A stretch of 64,000 bases of DNA from Diphasiastrum complanatum (taxonomy: Eukaryota > Streptophyta > Lycopodiopsida > Lycopodiales > Lycopodiaceae): positions 6,115,165 to 6,179,164 of the forward strand of contig CM055100.1 in the NCBI GenBank assembly GCA_029204225.1. Direction: 5' to 3'. Made by a program: the position numbers and the translations under genes. Numbering within the stretch: the first letter of the stretch is position 1; each line of letters opens with the position of its first letter. The notes below the pieces were generated by a model that saw only the letters and a list, made by a program, of their open reading frames with translations, searched no databases and was not told the origin of the DNA. Of this stretch, positions 44,317-54,739 are shown piece by piece.

Positions 44317-47300
44317 CTCCCTCTTCAACTAGTTTTAGCATAGATTTAGAAAGTACACCAAGACTTGTTCTATGCTTGAAAAATAAGTCCTTTCCCAATG
44401 CTTTGGTAAAGATATCAGCCACACATTCCTTTGATGGGACATGTTCAAGCTTGATCTCTTTTGCCAACACTTGTTCTCTCACAAAATGGTAAGCCACCTC
44501 GATATGTTTGCTCCTTGCATGGAAAACCGGATTGCTTGCTAGACTTTGGGCTGAAAGGTTGTCACAAAAGATGATTGGACTCTCTGAAAAATCCAGCAAG
44601 TGAAGCTCCATAATCATCCTCTTGATCCACACCATCTCCTTTGTGCATGATGTCAAAGCTTTGTACTCGGCCTCACTAGAAGAAAGTGATATAGTTGCTT
44701 GTTTCTTCGACATCCATGAGATAGCTCCATCACCTATGAAAATAGCATGTGCATTTATGGATTTTCTATCCATAAGATCTCCTGCAAAATCTGAATCTGA
44801 AAAACCAAATAAGTTAGGTGATGATCCTCTATAAACAATGCCAAAATCTTTTGTTCCCGAGATGTATCTCAAGATCCTCTTTCCTAGTTTCCAATGTTCT
44901 ATGCTAGGATCTTGCATGAATTGGCTTAATCTACCAACACAATAAGATAAATCAGGTCTTGTGATGGTTAGATATATAAGAGAACCTATTAGCTTCCTAT
45001 AGAGAGTAATGTCCTCGAAGGATCTTTCATTACCTCTTATAGTTAGCTTTACATGTGATTCCATAGGTGTATCAATAGGATTTGCATCTACCATATGAAA
45101 TCTATTGAGAATAGAAATAGCATACTTCTCTTGTGAAATAAAAGTGATTTGAGAAGTTCTAATTACTTCTATTCCTAAGATATAGCTCAAAAGACCAAGA
45201 TCATGCACTTCAAATTCTTTTTTTAGTGCTTTCTTGATATCTTCTATATCTTCCTTGTTCCCTCCACTTAAAATAATGTCATCCACATAAATTAGAAGGA
45301 TTGTAACATCATTAGCACTAATTCTAAAGTAAAGTGAATGATCATACTCACTCATAGTGAAGTTTTGAGAAAGTAGAAAAGAGTTAAGCCTAGCATACCA
45401 ACTCCTTGGTGCTTGCTTAAGACCATACAAACTTTTTTGTAGAAAACACACATGATTAGGCTTGCTATGAGAAACATAGCTCTCGGGTTGCTCCATGTAG
45501 ACTTCCTCTTCAAGATCACCATTCAAGAAAGCATTAGAAATGTCTAATTGCCAAAGATCCCATCCATAAAGAGTTGCAAGGGAAATGATTACTCTTATGC
45601 TCACCATCTTTGCCACGGGTGCAAAGGTTTCCTCATAGTCAATGCCATGCTCTTGAGCATAACCTTTAGCCACCAACCTTGCCTTCAACTTGTTGATAGA
45701 TCCATCTTGATTTGTCTTTACCTTGAAGATCCATTTGCATCCAATTGCACTTTTGCCCTTTGGAAGCTCCACCAATCTCCATGTGTTGTTCTTCATAAGT
45801 GCTTCAAACTCAAGATCCATTGCTTGGATCCATTCCTCTTTTTGCCTTGCTTCATCTACACATGAAGGTACATCAAAAGAAGTTAGGAAAGCATAGTTGG
45901 ATCCATCCACCACTTGCTTACCTTTGCCATCATAAGTGAGCCTTGAGGGTTTCACTTTATGCCTTGGAGTTCTCCTTGGAATTTGACTTGAAGAGGCTTC
46001 TTCAACATCCACATCCAATGTGTCATCAACTCCATTGTCATCAAGCACATTAGTTGCAACAACACCATCATCACTTGAAACAACTTTTGGAATGTTACTT
46101 TCATCAAAAATGACATCCCTACTTGTGAACACTTTCTTGATTGAAGGAACATAAATCCTATATGCTTTGCTTACTTCACTATAACCAACAAAAATGCCCT
46201 TTCTTGAAGATGGATCCTCCTTAGTTCTATCATCAAGAGTAATGTTGAAGTAGCAAATGCATCCAAAAGTTCTTAGAAACTTGACATTAGGCTTCATACC
46301 AAACAAAGCTTCAAAAGGGGTTTTTCCTTCCAATACAACACTTGGCCATCTATTGCAAAGGAAATTTGCACACAACAAAGCATCACTCCAAAAAGGTTTA
46401 GGAAGATTAGCATTCAATCTCATTGCCTTTGCACTCTCACACAAGGTTCTATTCTTCCTCTCGGCCACTCCATTTTGTTGTGGTGTTCTTGGACATGTGT
46501 ACTCCCTCTTGATCCCATGCTCATCGCAAAAGGCTTTGAATTTGTTAGAAATGTATTCACCACCATTGTCGCTCCTCAAGCATTTGATTTTGGTTGTAAA
46601 TTGAGTCTCAATAGCAACTTTGAACTTGACAAACACATCAAACACCTCATCCTTGCTCTTTAGTAGATAAACCCAACAAAATCTACTAAAATCATCAATG
46701 AAAGTTACATACATCTTAGCACCTCCATTGCTAATTGTAGTAACACCATGAATATCCGAATGCAAGAGAGAAAAAGGCATCTTAGATCTAGATATAGATC
46801 TAGTATATGGCAATCTATGTGATTTAGACAAAGCACATTCTTCACAAACATGATTCAAGCAAGTAAGAGACTTGGGAAGTCCCCTTACTACCTCCTTTTT
46901 GGCTATTACCTCCAAGGCCTTGTAGTTGAGATGTCCCATCCTTTTATGCCATACCTCTTGAATTGACATTTGTTCATTTGCCATGCATCCAACTTGGTTA
47001 GCAACAACACATGCATCAAGCTTGAACAATTTCCCTTGCCTTTTCCCTTTTGCAATGATACTACACCCCTTTTTGATCAAGCAAGCATCACCATCAAACT
47101 CAACTTTGAATCCTTTGTCAAGCATTTGGCTTACACTAAGTAAGTTCTTGGTAATGGATGGAATGAGCAAAACATCTTTCAATTCTATATTCCTATTTGT
47201 AGAAAGTGAAATAGGAATTGTGCCAATCCCCTTGATTGTACACTCACCATCATTTGCGGTATAGATTACCTTCCTATCACCATCAAATGCCATTAAAGAT

Positions 47301-48262
47301 GAAAAATACTCTTTATGATATGTCATATGAGAAGTGGCTCCACTATCAATCCACCAAGGATCAATGTCTCCATGATTAGCCAACAAGCAAGATGACATAA
47401 CAAAAGCATCATTTGAAAGAAGCTCATCCCCACCCTCATCAATAGTTAGATTGGTTTGCTTTTCCCCTTGATCCCTCTTTTTCTTGAAACAATCACTAGC
47501 AAAATGCCCTTTGACTCCACAATAGAAACATTTTAGCTTAGATCTATCCTTCTTTTTGCCAAAAGTAGAGTGCTCACCTTGGTCTTGCCCTTTAGACCAA
47601 TTGCTTTTACCTTTGCCCTTGAACTTGCCTTTAGAGAACATTGCCTCCTCTTCTCCTCCTTGAGATGTAGAAGATGCTCCCACTCTTGCTTGCAACCTGA
47701 ATTCTTCAGCCAACAAGACCTCTTGCAAGTCTCCAACACTTGGTAAACATTTTTGGATAGCATAACTTTGAACAAGATTAGCATGATCATCCAACAAGCC
47801 ATTGAGAATCACTTGAACAAGCTCCTCATTATTTATGCCATCATTAATGCATGCTAACTCATCATTCAATGCTTTAACTCTCAAAACAAAAGCATGTCCA
47901 CTCTCACTCTTCTTTTGCATACAAGAAAAGATTTGCCTTCTTAAAGTCAACACTCTAGAAGTAGACTTGGATTCATAAACCTTCTTCAAGGCTTCCCAAG
48001 CTTCACTAGATGATGTGCACTTACCAACCTCTTTGATAAGCTCATTTGTCACATTCATCTTGATCATGTGAAGGGCTTTCTTTGCCCTCTTGTCATACCT
48101 CAATTGTTCTTGAGGTGCCAAAGGTCTCTCCTCCACACCTACAACAATATCCATCAACTCATTCATCTCAAGCAAAGACTCCATCCTTACTTTCCAAGTA
48201 GAATAGTTGAGGGAGGTAAGCCTATCATTGCTTTCCAACATGTAGCCTCCATTTGTAGCCAT
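44312..48262 (-). CDS. gag-pol: Copia 2 Gag-Pol polyprotein, intact, 1316 aa
   Basis: It is one open frame from ATG 48262 (MATNGG) to a stop overlapping the 3' LTR edge. Gag has the CCHC knuckle CFYCGVKGHFASDC at 245-258. Protease has WWIDSGATSH. Integrase has HKRMGH...CEECALSK, HSDIH, LRSDNGGEY and [12 protein letters not shown] has LYGLKQAPRSWY and LLIYVDDIILSG. RNase H has DSDFAGD, SSSEAEY, CDNLSAQ and HARSKHIE. No catalytic residue is missing. It is a clear relative of copia 1 throughout, but their LTRs differ, so they are sister families rather than copies of one element. Confidence 0.97.
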   Translation of the reverse strand: MATNGGYMLESNDRLTSLNYSTWKVRMESLLEMNELMDIVVGVEERPLAPQEQLRYDKRAKKALHMIKMNVTNELIKEVGKCTSSSEAWEALKKVYESKSTSRVLTLRRQIFSCMQKKSESGHAFVLRVKALNDELACINDGINNEELVQVILNGLLDDHANLVQSYAIQKCLPSVGDLQEVLLAEEFRLQARVGASSTSQGGEEEAMFSKGKFKGKGKSNWSKGQDQGEHSTFGKKKDRSKLKCFYCGVKGHFASDCFKKKRDQGEKQTNLTIDEGGDELLSNDAFVMSSCLLANHGDIDPWWIDSGATSHMTYHKEYFSSLMAFDGDRKVIYTANDGECTIKGIGTIPISLSTNRNIELKDVLLIPSITKNLLSVSQMLDKGFKVEFDGDACLIKKGCSIIAKGKRQGKLFKLDACVVANQVGCMANEQMSIQEVWHKRMGHLNYKALEVIAKKEVVRGLPKSLTCLNHVCEECALSKSHRLPYTRSISRSKMPFSLLHSDIHGVTTISNGGAKMYVTFIDDFSRFCWVYLLKSKDEVFDVFVKFKVAIETQFTTKIKCLRSDNGGEYISNKFKAFCDEHGIKREYTCPRTPQQNGVAERKNRTLCESAKAMRLNANLPKPFWSDALLCANFLCNRWPSVVLEGKTPFEALFGMKPNVKFLRTFGCICYFNITLDDRTKEDPSSRKGIFVGYSEVSKAYRIYVPSIKKVFTSRDVIFDESNIPKVVSSDDGVVATNVLDDNGVDDTLDVDVEEASSSQIPRRTPRHKVKPSRLTYDGKGKQVVDGSNYAFLTSFDVPSCVDEARQKEEWIQAMDLEFEALMKNNTWRLVELPKGKSAIGCKWIFKVKTNQDGSINKLKARLVAKGYAQEHGIDYEETFAPVAKMVSIRVIISLATLYGWDLWQLDISNAFLNGDLEEEVYMEQPESYVSHSKPNHVCFLQKSLYGLKQAPRSWYARLNSFLLSQNFTMSEYDHSLYFRISANDVTILLIYVDDIILSGGNKEDIEDIKKALKKEFEVHDLGLLSYILGIEVIRTSQITFISQEKYAISILNRFHMVDANPIDTPMESHVKLTIRGNERSFEDITLYRKLIGSLIYLTITRPDLSYCVGRLSQFMQDPSIEHWKLGKRILRYISGTKDFGIVYRGSSPNLFGFSDSDFAGDLMDRKSINAHAIFIGDGAISWMSKKQATISLSSSEAEYKALTSCTKEMVWIKRMIMELHLLDFSESPIIFCDNLSAQSLASNPVFHARSKHIEVAYHFVREQVLAKEIKLEHVPSKECVADIFTKALGKDLFFKHRTSLGVLSKSMLKLVEEGV
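44317..44325 (-). promoter_or_regulatory. Polypurine tract of copia 2
   Basis: The element strand reads AAGAGGGAG beside the 3' LTR, the same tract as in copia 1. Confidence 0.85.
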
Positions 48263-48859
48263 GTTGCAATGATTGATCTCTGATCTTTGACCTGTTCCAA
48301 TGCACTAAGCACTCTCTTGAATCAACAAATGAAACACAAGAAGAAATCACAAAGATTTGGAACCTAAAACCTTACTTTTTCTCTCTTTTCCTCACTTTTT
48401 CCTCAATTTTAGCCACTAGTTTTATGATTTCTTGATCAAACCAAGACCAAACCTCAATATACTTGCTTTTCCCTCACTCCTAAGATTGAAATACACTCTT
48501 GAATCATTCAGCAAACTGAAAATCAGAGGGTTACATCAATTTTGAAGTTTTTGACATGAAGAAGCAAGAAATTGAATCAAAAAACTATATGCTAGAATGG
48601 AAAACTAATAGGATCTTGTTGGATCTTGCATCTCCCTCTTTCCAAAACAATTTTTGTCTCCTTATTCTGATAAGTATAGAGGGAATTCGCCCTACTTCAA
48701 TTGAAATGCATACAAATGATGTTTTGATCACAAAGATCCAATTTCTACACATAAATCAACAAGATTTTTAGCTAGAAACTTGATTGGAATGCTACAAAAG
48801 CAAACTCGCCCACAAATCTCTTCTAAATCTGGCAAAACCTGCACATTTGGCCGCCTAAT

Positions 48860-48871
48860 GCTCTGATACCA
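48860..48871 (-). promoter_or_regulatory. Primer-binding site of copia 2
   Basis: The complement reads TGGTATCAGAGC next to the 5' LTR. Confidence 0.95.
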
Positions 48872-49524
48872 TGTGAAAAACTCAGATCCAAAAGATGCTA
48901 AAGTTTCATAAAGATCTTGGCCATGGAAGTTATGCACATCTAGATTGAAAAAATGATAGAAATTGTGATGTTAAGCATACTAAACATCAACTAAACATCA
49001 AGATCTGATCATAAGCTTCCACAAACAGAAACTTGCTGTCCCTGTCCGTACTTCAGAGCCTACAACCTGCATTTCACACGTGTGAAGCCATAGCAACAAA
49101 GAAATCACAATTCTAGTGGCTAGAATGCAAGATATGAACAAAAAAGTGAGAGAGAAGAAGATGGATCTTCAAAGAGCATAACATTCATTCAATAGAATGA
49201 AAATGAGATGTGTACATACTCGTGGAGATGGCTATTTATAGCAGCCATAGTGCCTCTTGGCCACTTGTCTTATGATAGGCTAAAATTGGGGTCCAATAGG
49301 ATTCACCCATCTACCTAGAAATTTGGTCAAATAGGAATGCACCAAATTATGAGCCAATAGAAGAGCTCCACACTCGACCTCCTCTAATTAATGTGACCTC
49401 AAAAGTAGTGTACACATACTTTGGGCCTCTACATACATGTATGAACCTATCTCTAACTTTTATTTGGCCATAGGCCTACAAAATCTCAAGTTAGGAAAAT
49501 ACTACTAGTTGACAATTTTTCACA
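48872..49524 (-). repeat. 5' LTR of copia 2
   Basis: 653 bp. The minus strand has a canonical TATAAATAG near 49235. The palindrome TTTCACACGTGTGAA (about 49073-49087) lies downstream of TATA, in the transcribed part. The leader runs 48263-48859. Confidence 0.9.
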
Positions 49525-49529
49525 AGAGG

Positions 49530-52500
49530 TTCCATATCTTTGTGATTTCTTTTTGGAAACATTTGTTGTATTTCAGAAGAGTGATTTGTGCATTGGAACA
49601 TGTTTAAAGAGAAGGATTCAGCCTTTGCAACATGGCTACATCAAGTGGATACATGTTGGAAGGCAATGATAGGCCTACCTCAAGCAACTATTCATTGTGG
49701 AAAGTGAGGATGGAATCAATTCTTGAGATGAGTGATGTTTTGGATATTTTTGTAGGTTTGGAGGAGAGGCCAACAATACAACAAGATCAATTGAGGTATT
49801 ACAAGAGGGCCAAACGGGCTCTACAAATGATAAAGATGAATGTTACCAATGAACTTCTCAAGGAAGTTGGTAAGAGTACTTCATCAAAGGATGCTTAAGA
49901 TTCATTGAAGAAGCTTTATGAATCCAAGTATACTTCTAGTAAGAAGACAAATCTTTCAAAGTTTGCAAAAGAATGAAGAGAGTCCAAATTTTTTGGTTTT
50001 TAGAGTGACTGCTTTGAATGATGAATTATCTTGCATTGATGAGAGCATTAAGGAAGGAGAGCTTGTTCAAGTTATGCTTAATGGTTTGTTGGATGCTCAT
50101 GCTAACATTTTACAAAGTTTTGCCATTCAAATAAATTTTCCAAGTTTGATTGATTTTCAAAAGATCTTGATCAATGAAGAATATAGACTTCAATCAAGAG
50201 GTGGATCTTTTGGACCAGGAGGCTATGTTCATCAACGACAAATTCAAGGGAAAAAGCAAAAGTAAGTGATCCTTAAGTAGCATCAATCATGTTTGTGAGT
50301 CTTCGTTTGTCAAAGTCCATAGACTACCTTATACTAGATCTACAAAGCCTTTTCAAGTTGTACATTCGGATATTCATGGAATTACTACAATTAGCAATAG
50401 TGGAGCTAAGATGTATGTAGCTTTCATTGATGATTTTAGTAGATTTTGTTGGATCTATCTACTAAAGAGCAAAGATGAAGTGTATGATGTCTTTGTGAAG
50501 CTCAAGAATGCAAGGGAGAACCAAATTTCCACAAAGATCAAGTGCTTAAGGAGTGACAATGGCGGAGAGTACATATCTACCAGGTTCAAGATTTTTTGTG
50601 ATGAGCATGGGATCAAGAGGGAGTACACAAATCCAAGTATACCACAACAAAATGAAGTGGCCAAGAGGAAGAATATGACTTTATGTGAAAGTGCCAAAGC
50701 CATGAGGTTAGGTGATAATCTTCCAAAACCATTTTGAGATCAAGCTTTGTTGTGTGCTAACTTTCTATGCAATAGGTGGCCGAGTGCTATATTGGATGGA
50801 AGAACACCTTTTGAGATGCTATTCAAGAGGAGGCCGAATGTCAACTTTCTTAAAACTTTTGGATGTACTTGCTAGGTCAATATAACTCTTGATGATAGGA
50901 CAAAGGAGGATCCATCTTCAAGGAAAGGTATATTTGTTGGATATAGTGAGGTGAGTAAAGCCTACAAGGTTTACATTCCTACTACTAATAAGGTGATTAT
51001 TGGTAGAGATGTCATTTTTGATGAGGGGAATATTCCAAAGGTGTCTTCAAGTGATGATTTTGTGGATGGATCTAACATTCTTGATGTTGATGTAAAGGAT
51101 CCTACTTTATATGGTGATGATGAAGGACCTTCATCAAGTCAAAAGCCAAGGAGAACATCAAGGGAAAGAAAAATGCCTTCAAGGCTCACATATGATGCGA
51201 AAGGTAAGCAAGTTGTTGGAGGTACACACTTTGCTTTCCTAGCATCTTTTGGTGAATATTCTTGTGTAGATGATGCTATGCAAGTATATGGATGTTTTCA
51301 TGATTTTCCAGAAACTAGTGGATCTGGAGACCTTTGCACCCGTGGCAAAGATGGTGAGCATCCGAGTCATTATTTCACTTGCTTTTTGGATGGTATCTAA
51401 GGCAATTGGATTTACAAATGCATTCTTGAATGGCGATCTTGAGGAGTATGTGTTCATGGAGCAATCCAAGGGCTACATTTCACAAATCAAGCCAAATCAT
51501 GTTTGTTTTCTACAAAAGAGTTTGTATGGTCTTAAGCAAGCACCAAGGAGTTGGAATGCTAAGCTTAACTCTTTCTTATTCTCAAAAAATTTTATGATGA
51601 ATGAATATGATCATTCACTTTACTATAGATTTGTTGAAAATCAGGTTACAATCCTTCTTATCTATGTGGATGACATCATATTGAGTGGAGGCAACAAGCA
51701 AGATATTGATGATATCAAGTTTGCTCTCAAAAAGGAGTTTGAGGTCCATGATCTTGGTCTTTTGCATTATATCTTAGGAATAGAGGTATTTAGAACTTCT
51801 CAACTTACATACATATGTCAAGAGAAGGATGCTCATTCTATTCTAAAAAGATTTCATGTGGTAGATGCTAAAGCTTGTGATACACCAATGGAGTCAAATG
51901 TAAAGCTAACTATAACAAGTAATGAAAGATCCTTCGAGGACATTACTCTCTATAGGAAGCTAGTTGGTTCACTCATATATCTAACCATCACAAGACCTGA
52001 TATAAGCTAGTGTTTTGGTAGATTAAGCCAATTTATACGAAATCCTAATGTGGAGCATTTGAAGCTAGGCAAGAGGGTATTGAGATACATCTTGGGAACA
52101 AGAGATTTTTGGCATTGTTTATGAAGGATCATCACCTAACTTGTTTGGATTTTTAGATTCAGATTTTTCAGGAGATCAAATGGATAGGAAGTTCATAAGT
52201 GCACATGCTATCTTTATAGGTGATGGAGCTATCTCATGGATGTGGATCAAGAGGATGGTAAGTGATTTTCACTTGTTGGATTTTTCAGGGAGTCCAATCA
52301 TCTTTTGTGACAACGTTTCGGCCCGAATATTGGCAAGCAATCCTATCTTTCATGCAAGGAGCAAGCATATTGAGGTGGCATATCACTTTATGAGAGAACA
52401 AGTCATGGAAAAGGAATGGAGCTTCAACATGTTTCTTCAAGGGAATGTGTGGCTGATATCTTCACCAAAGCATTGGAAAAAGACTTGTTTATGATGCATA

Positions 52501-52554
52501 GAACATCACTTGGTGTACTATCTAAATCTATGCTAAAAATAGTTGAAGAGGGAG
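49530..52554 (+). pseudogene. Older copia relative of copia 2, decayed and internally deleted
   Basis: Gag starts at 49632 (MATSSGYMLEGNDRPTSSNY) and is closely similar to copia 2 Gag. A stop lies at 49897 and a small deletion near 49930. The zinc knuckle, protease and integrase HHCC are lost in a deletion near 50270. Integrase resumes with SDIHGITT and LRSDNGGEY; its catalytic Glu block reads VAKRKN instead of VAERKN. RT keeps YVDDIILSGG but has lost its first part (junction near 51300). RNase H lacks the STEAEY block. It ends with the polypurine tract AAGAGGGAG. Copia 2 is inserted in its leader. Confidence 0.9.
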
Positions 52555-52620
52555 TGACATTTTATTTGGCATTTTTAAAGGCCAAAATGAAATCTCAACT
52601 TAGAGATAGTTTCATACGAC
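52555..52620 (+). repeat. 3' LTR remnant of the older copia
   Basis: Directly after the polypurine tract, TGACATTTTATTTGGC through TTAGAGATAGTTTCATAC resembles the first 100 bp of the copia 2 LTR (element strand). The similarity then stops, so the LTR is truncated or replaced. Confidence 0.6.
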
Positions 52621-54020
52621 CGATGGTTCACTAAACAACTTCAAAGTGTCTGAAGTGTCCGACTTGTCCGACATCGTCGATGACTTCAACCGTTGGTTCA
52701 CTCACTTACTTCTATCCAAAGTGTTCGACTTTCTGACTACTTTGACGAGCGAAAAAAACTCAGCTACTTCTATTAGAACTTTCCAAAGTGCACGACTTCA
52801 TCGACATCTTCAAGAAACTCACTATTTCCAAATAGTCTGCAGAAATGAACTGATTGTCGCAGTTCACATTTTCCAACAGTAACTTCTTTTAAACTATTTT
52901 AGAGAAGTAAACTTTTGTCGGCTTTTTTGCATTTTTGCAAAGAGAGAGAAAAAGTGAAGGGTTTTTACTTCGACGAGAAACGTCTCCAGCCACTTCTGAA
53001 ATTTGTGAAGTGAGAGAAATTATGCGACATTCTTGTCCATGTCAGCGATCCCGAGTCCTCTAACTATATGCATAGTGTACAATTGTTATTCTGTCATTTT
53101 ATGTCATTGTAGTCAACTACTTTAACTACAACAATAACATAGTTGAAAGATAGACATTTATTATAATTAACTACAAGGATGCAATGTATAAATACACCCT
53201 CATCGCACACTCTAAATGATGCTCCACCAATAGAGCGAATCCAACATTCAAGTTACGTCCTGCTTTTTCAGGCTGTAACGTATTCAGTGTTGTTCAAGCT
53301 TTCATTGTGATGTAGAAGCAACATGTTATTCATCTATGTTTAACATAGATGTATGATGTTGTGATTTTGATTACACTCTTACTGCTTGTTCACTCACTTT
53401 GATCAGATCACGGACGTCAACAACTCCTTAGTATTTGATCAGATAATGGCTGTCTTTGACGCCTGAGGAACTTGCATTATAACACTGCATTATCATTTTA
53501 CATTATGAACTAAACTTTGTTCTGAATCTAGTTTACAGTAATACCACACCTCTTCTAATCTCTTCGGTGGACAAGACTCTTTTTTTATTTGGGTATGAAT
53601 TAATTTTTATCTTGTAAATGAGAACGCTTGAGTTGTGAGTCCATTCCTGCATTAACAATCTTTTAGACTGTTGTTTGCTAGTAGCAACCCATAAGAATGG
53701 AAGAGTTGTTCCGCAACTATTTATTTCTCTCTTCCTTCGTTCGGTCCTCTCACCCTTACAGTGATGACTCTCTCTCCTCTCTCTAGAGTCATATACTCTA
53801 AAATGGTCACTATGTATACCATACTAGCTATATTGGCCAAAATTGCCAATTTACATAAAAAATCAACTATTTGTGTATCCAAATGACTAAAGATACTTGG
53901 ACCATCTAAAAATTCTATAATAATATAATTTCACATATGTAAAAAAACCATATCAAGTTTATCTACAAATTTGGCTTCTAAAATGCCGAACTATTTTGGG
54001 ACCTGGCCATTCAACATGTA
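52621..54020. other. Non-coding stretch with an LTR-like promoter
   Basis: A good TATA box (GTATAAATACACC) near 53186 and the sequence after it look like LTR or promoter DNA, but no partner LTR or coding frame is visible. The CTCTCTCCTCTCTCTAGA stretch at about 53768, and the DNA after it, resembles part of the copia 1 LTR and may be a decayed LTR fragment. Confidence 0.4.
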
Positions 54021-54029
54021 CCCTTATTT

Positions 54030-54210
54030 TTTCATAGTCAATTTTCATCCCTTCAAAGGTAATTCAATGACCCAAACAAAGGATTTCATGCTTCATGAAT
54101 TCACATAAGGATTCTTTAACATAGAAATTTTTTGCCTCAAGCCTTGAGTACATAAAAACTGGAATAGTTATATCCTCACTTTTAAAAAAAAAATACACGA
54201 AGGTCTCTAT
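54030..54210 (-). pseudogene. Ty3/gypsy reverse transcriptase fragment
   Basis: On the minus strand, RLEAKNFYVKESLCEFMKHE is followed by ILCLGH-ITFEGMKIDYEK. This matches the block after the catalytic YLDD of Ty3 RT (K-C-EF-x-FLGH-xIS-xxG-x-D). One stop interrupts it. Confidence 0.55.
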
Positions 54211-54637
54211 GCTTGAAGTGGTTGACATTGCAGTGCAACAATAGACTAATAATTTGCAAATTGATAATCCTTAGATGATATTGAAGAAGGAACTTAAATT
54301 TATGAAATATTCAAGGAATTCATATACCTGATAAATAGAGTGCATTTTTTTCAAAGTTTTCTTGGCAATAGTTCAACATAGAAAATGAAAATTTTCTAAC
54401 TTCACTTATTGGAAGCACAACGTATCTACCCATGGTAGCTTAGAATGGCAGGAGGGGCTATGTGAACACGTCTAAATCTTGTTAGTAAGTTGGTGGATCA
54501 TGACTAGCAAACTATTCATGACATTCGTAAGATTTTCAACTTGCAAAGAATCTATTTCACGTGTAAGATGCTACAATTTGGATTAAAAAAGAATTTAACA
54601 TCAATATTTATAAATCATGACCTACATATAGAACATG

Positions 54638-54739
<102 letters not shown>

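Larger units (their letters stand above)
43664..49524 (-). mobile_element. Complete copia retrotransposon 2, 5861 bp, TSD AGAGG
   Basis: The two 653-bp LTRs (43664-44316 and 48872-49524) appear identical. The target duplication AGAGG is perfect (43659-43663 and 49525-49529). The primer-binding site is at 48860-48871 and the polypurine tract at 44317-44325. It is inserted in the leader of an older plus-strand copia. The full polyprotein and identical LTRs imply very recent, potentially ongoing, transposition. Confidence 0.97.

Noticed and set aside
54541-54610. Plus-strand Ty3 RT block (CKMLQFGLKK)
   Set aside because: The likeness to the PFGL block is short and without the neighbouring catalytic motif.
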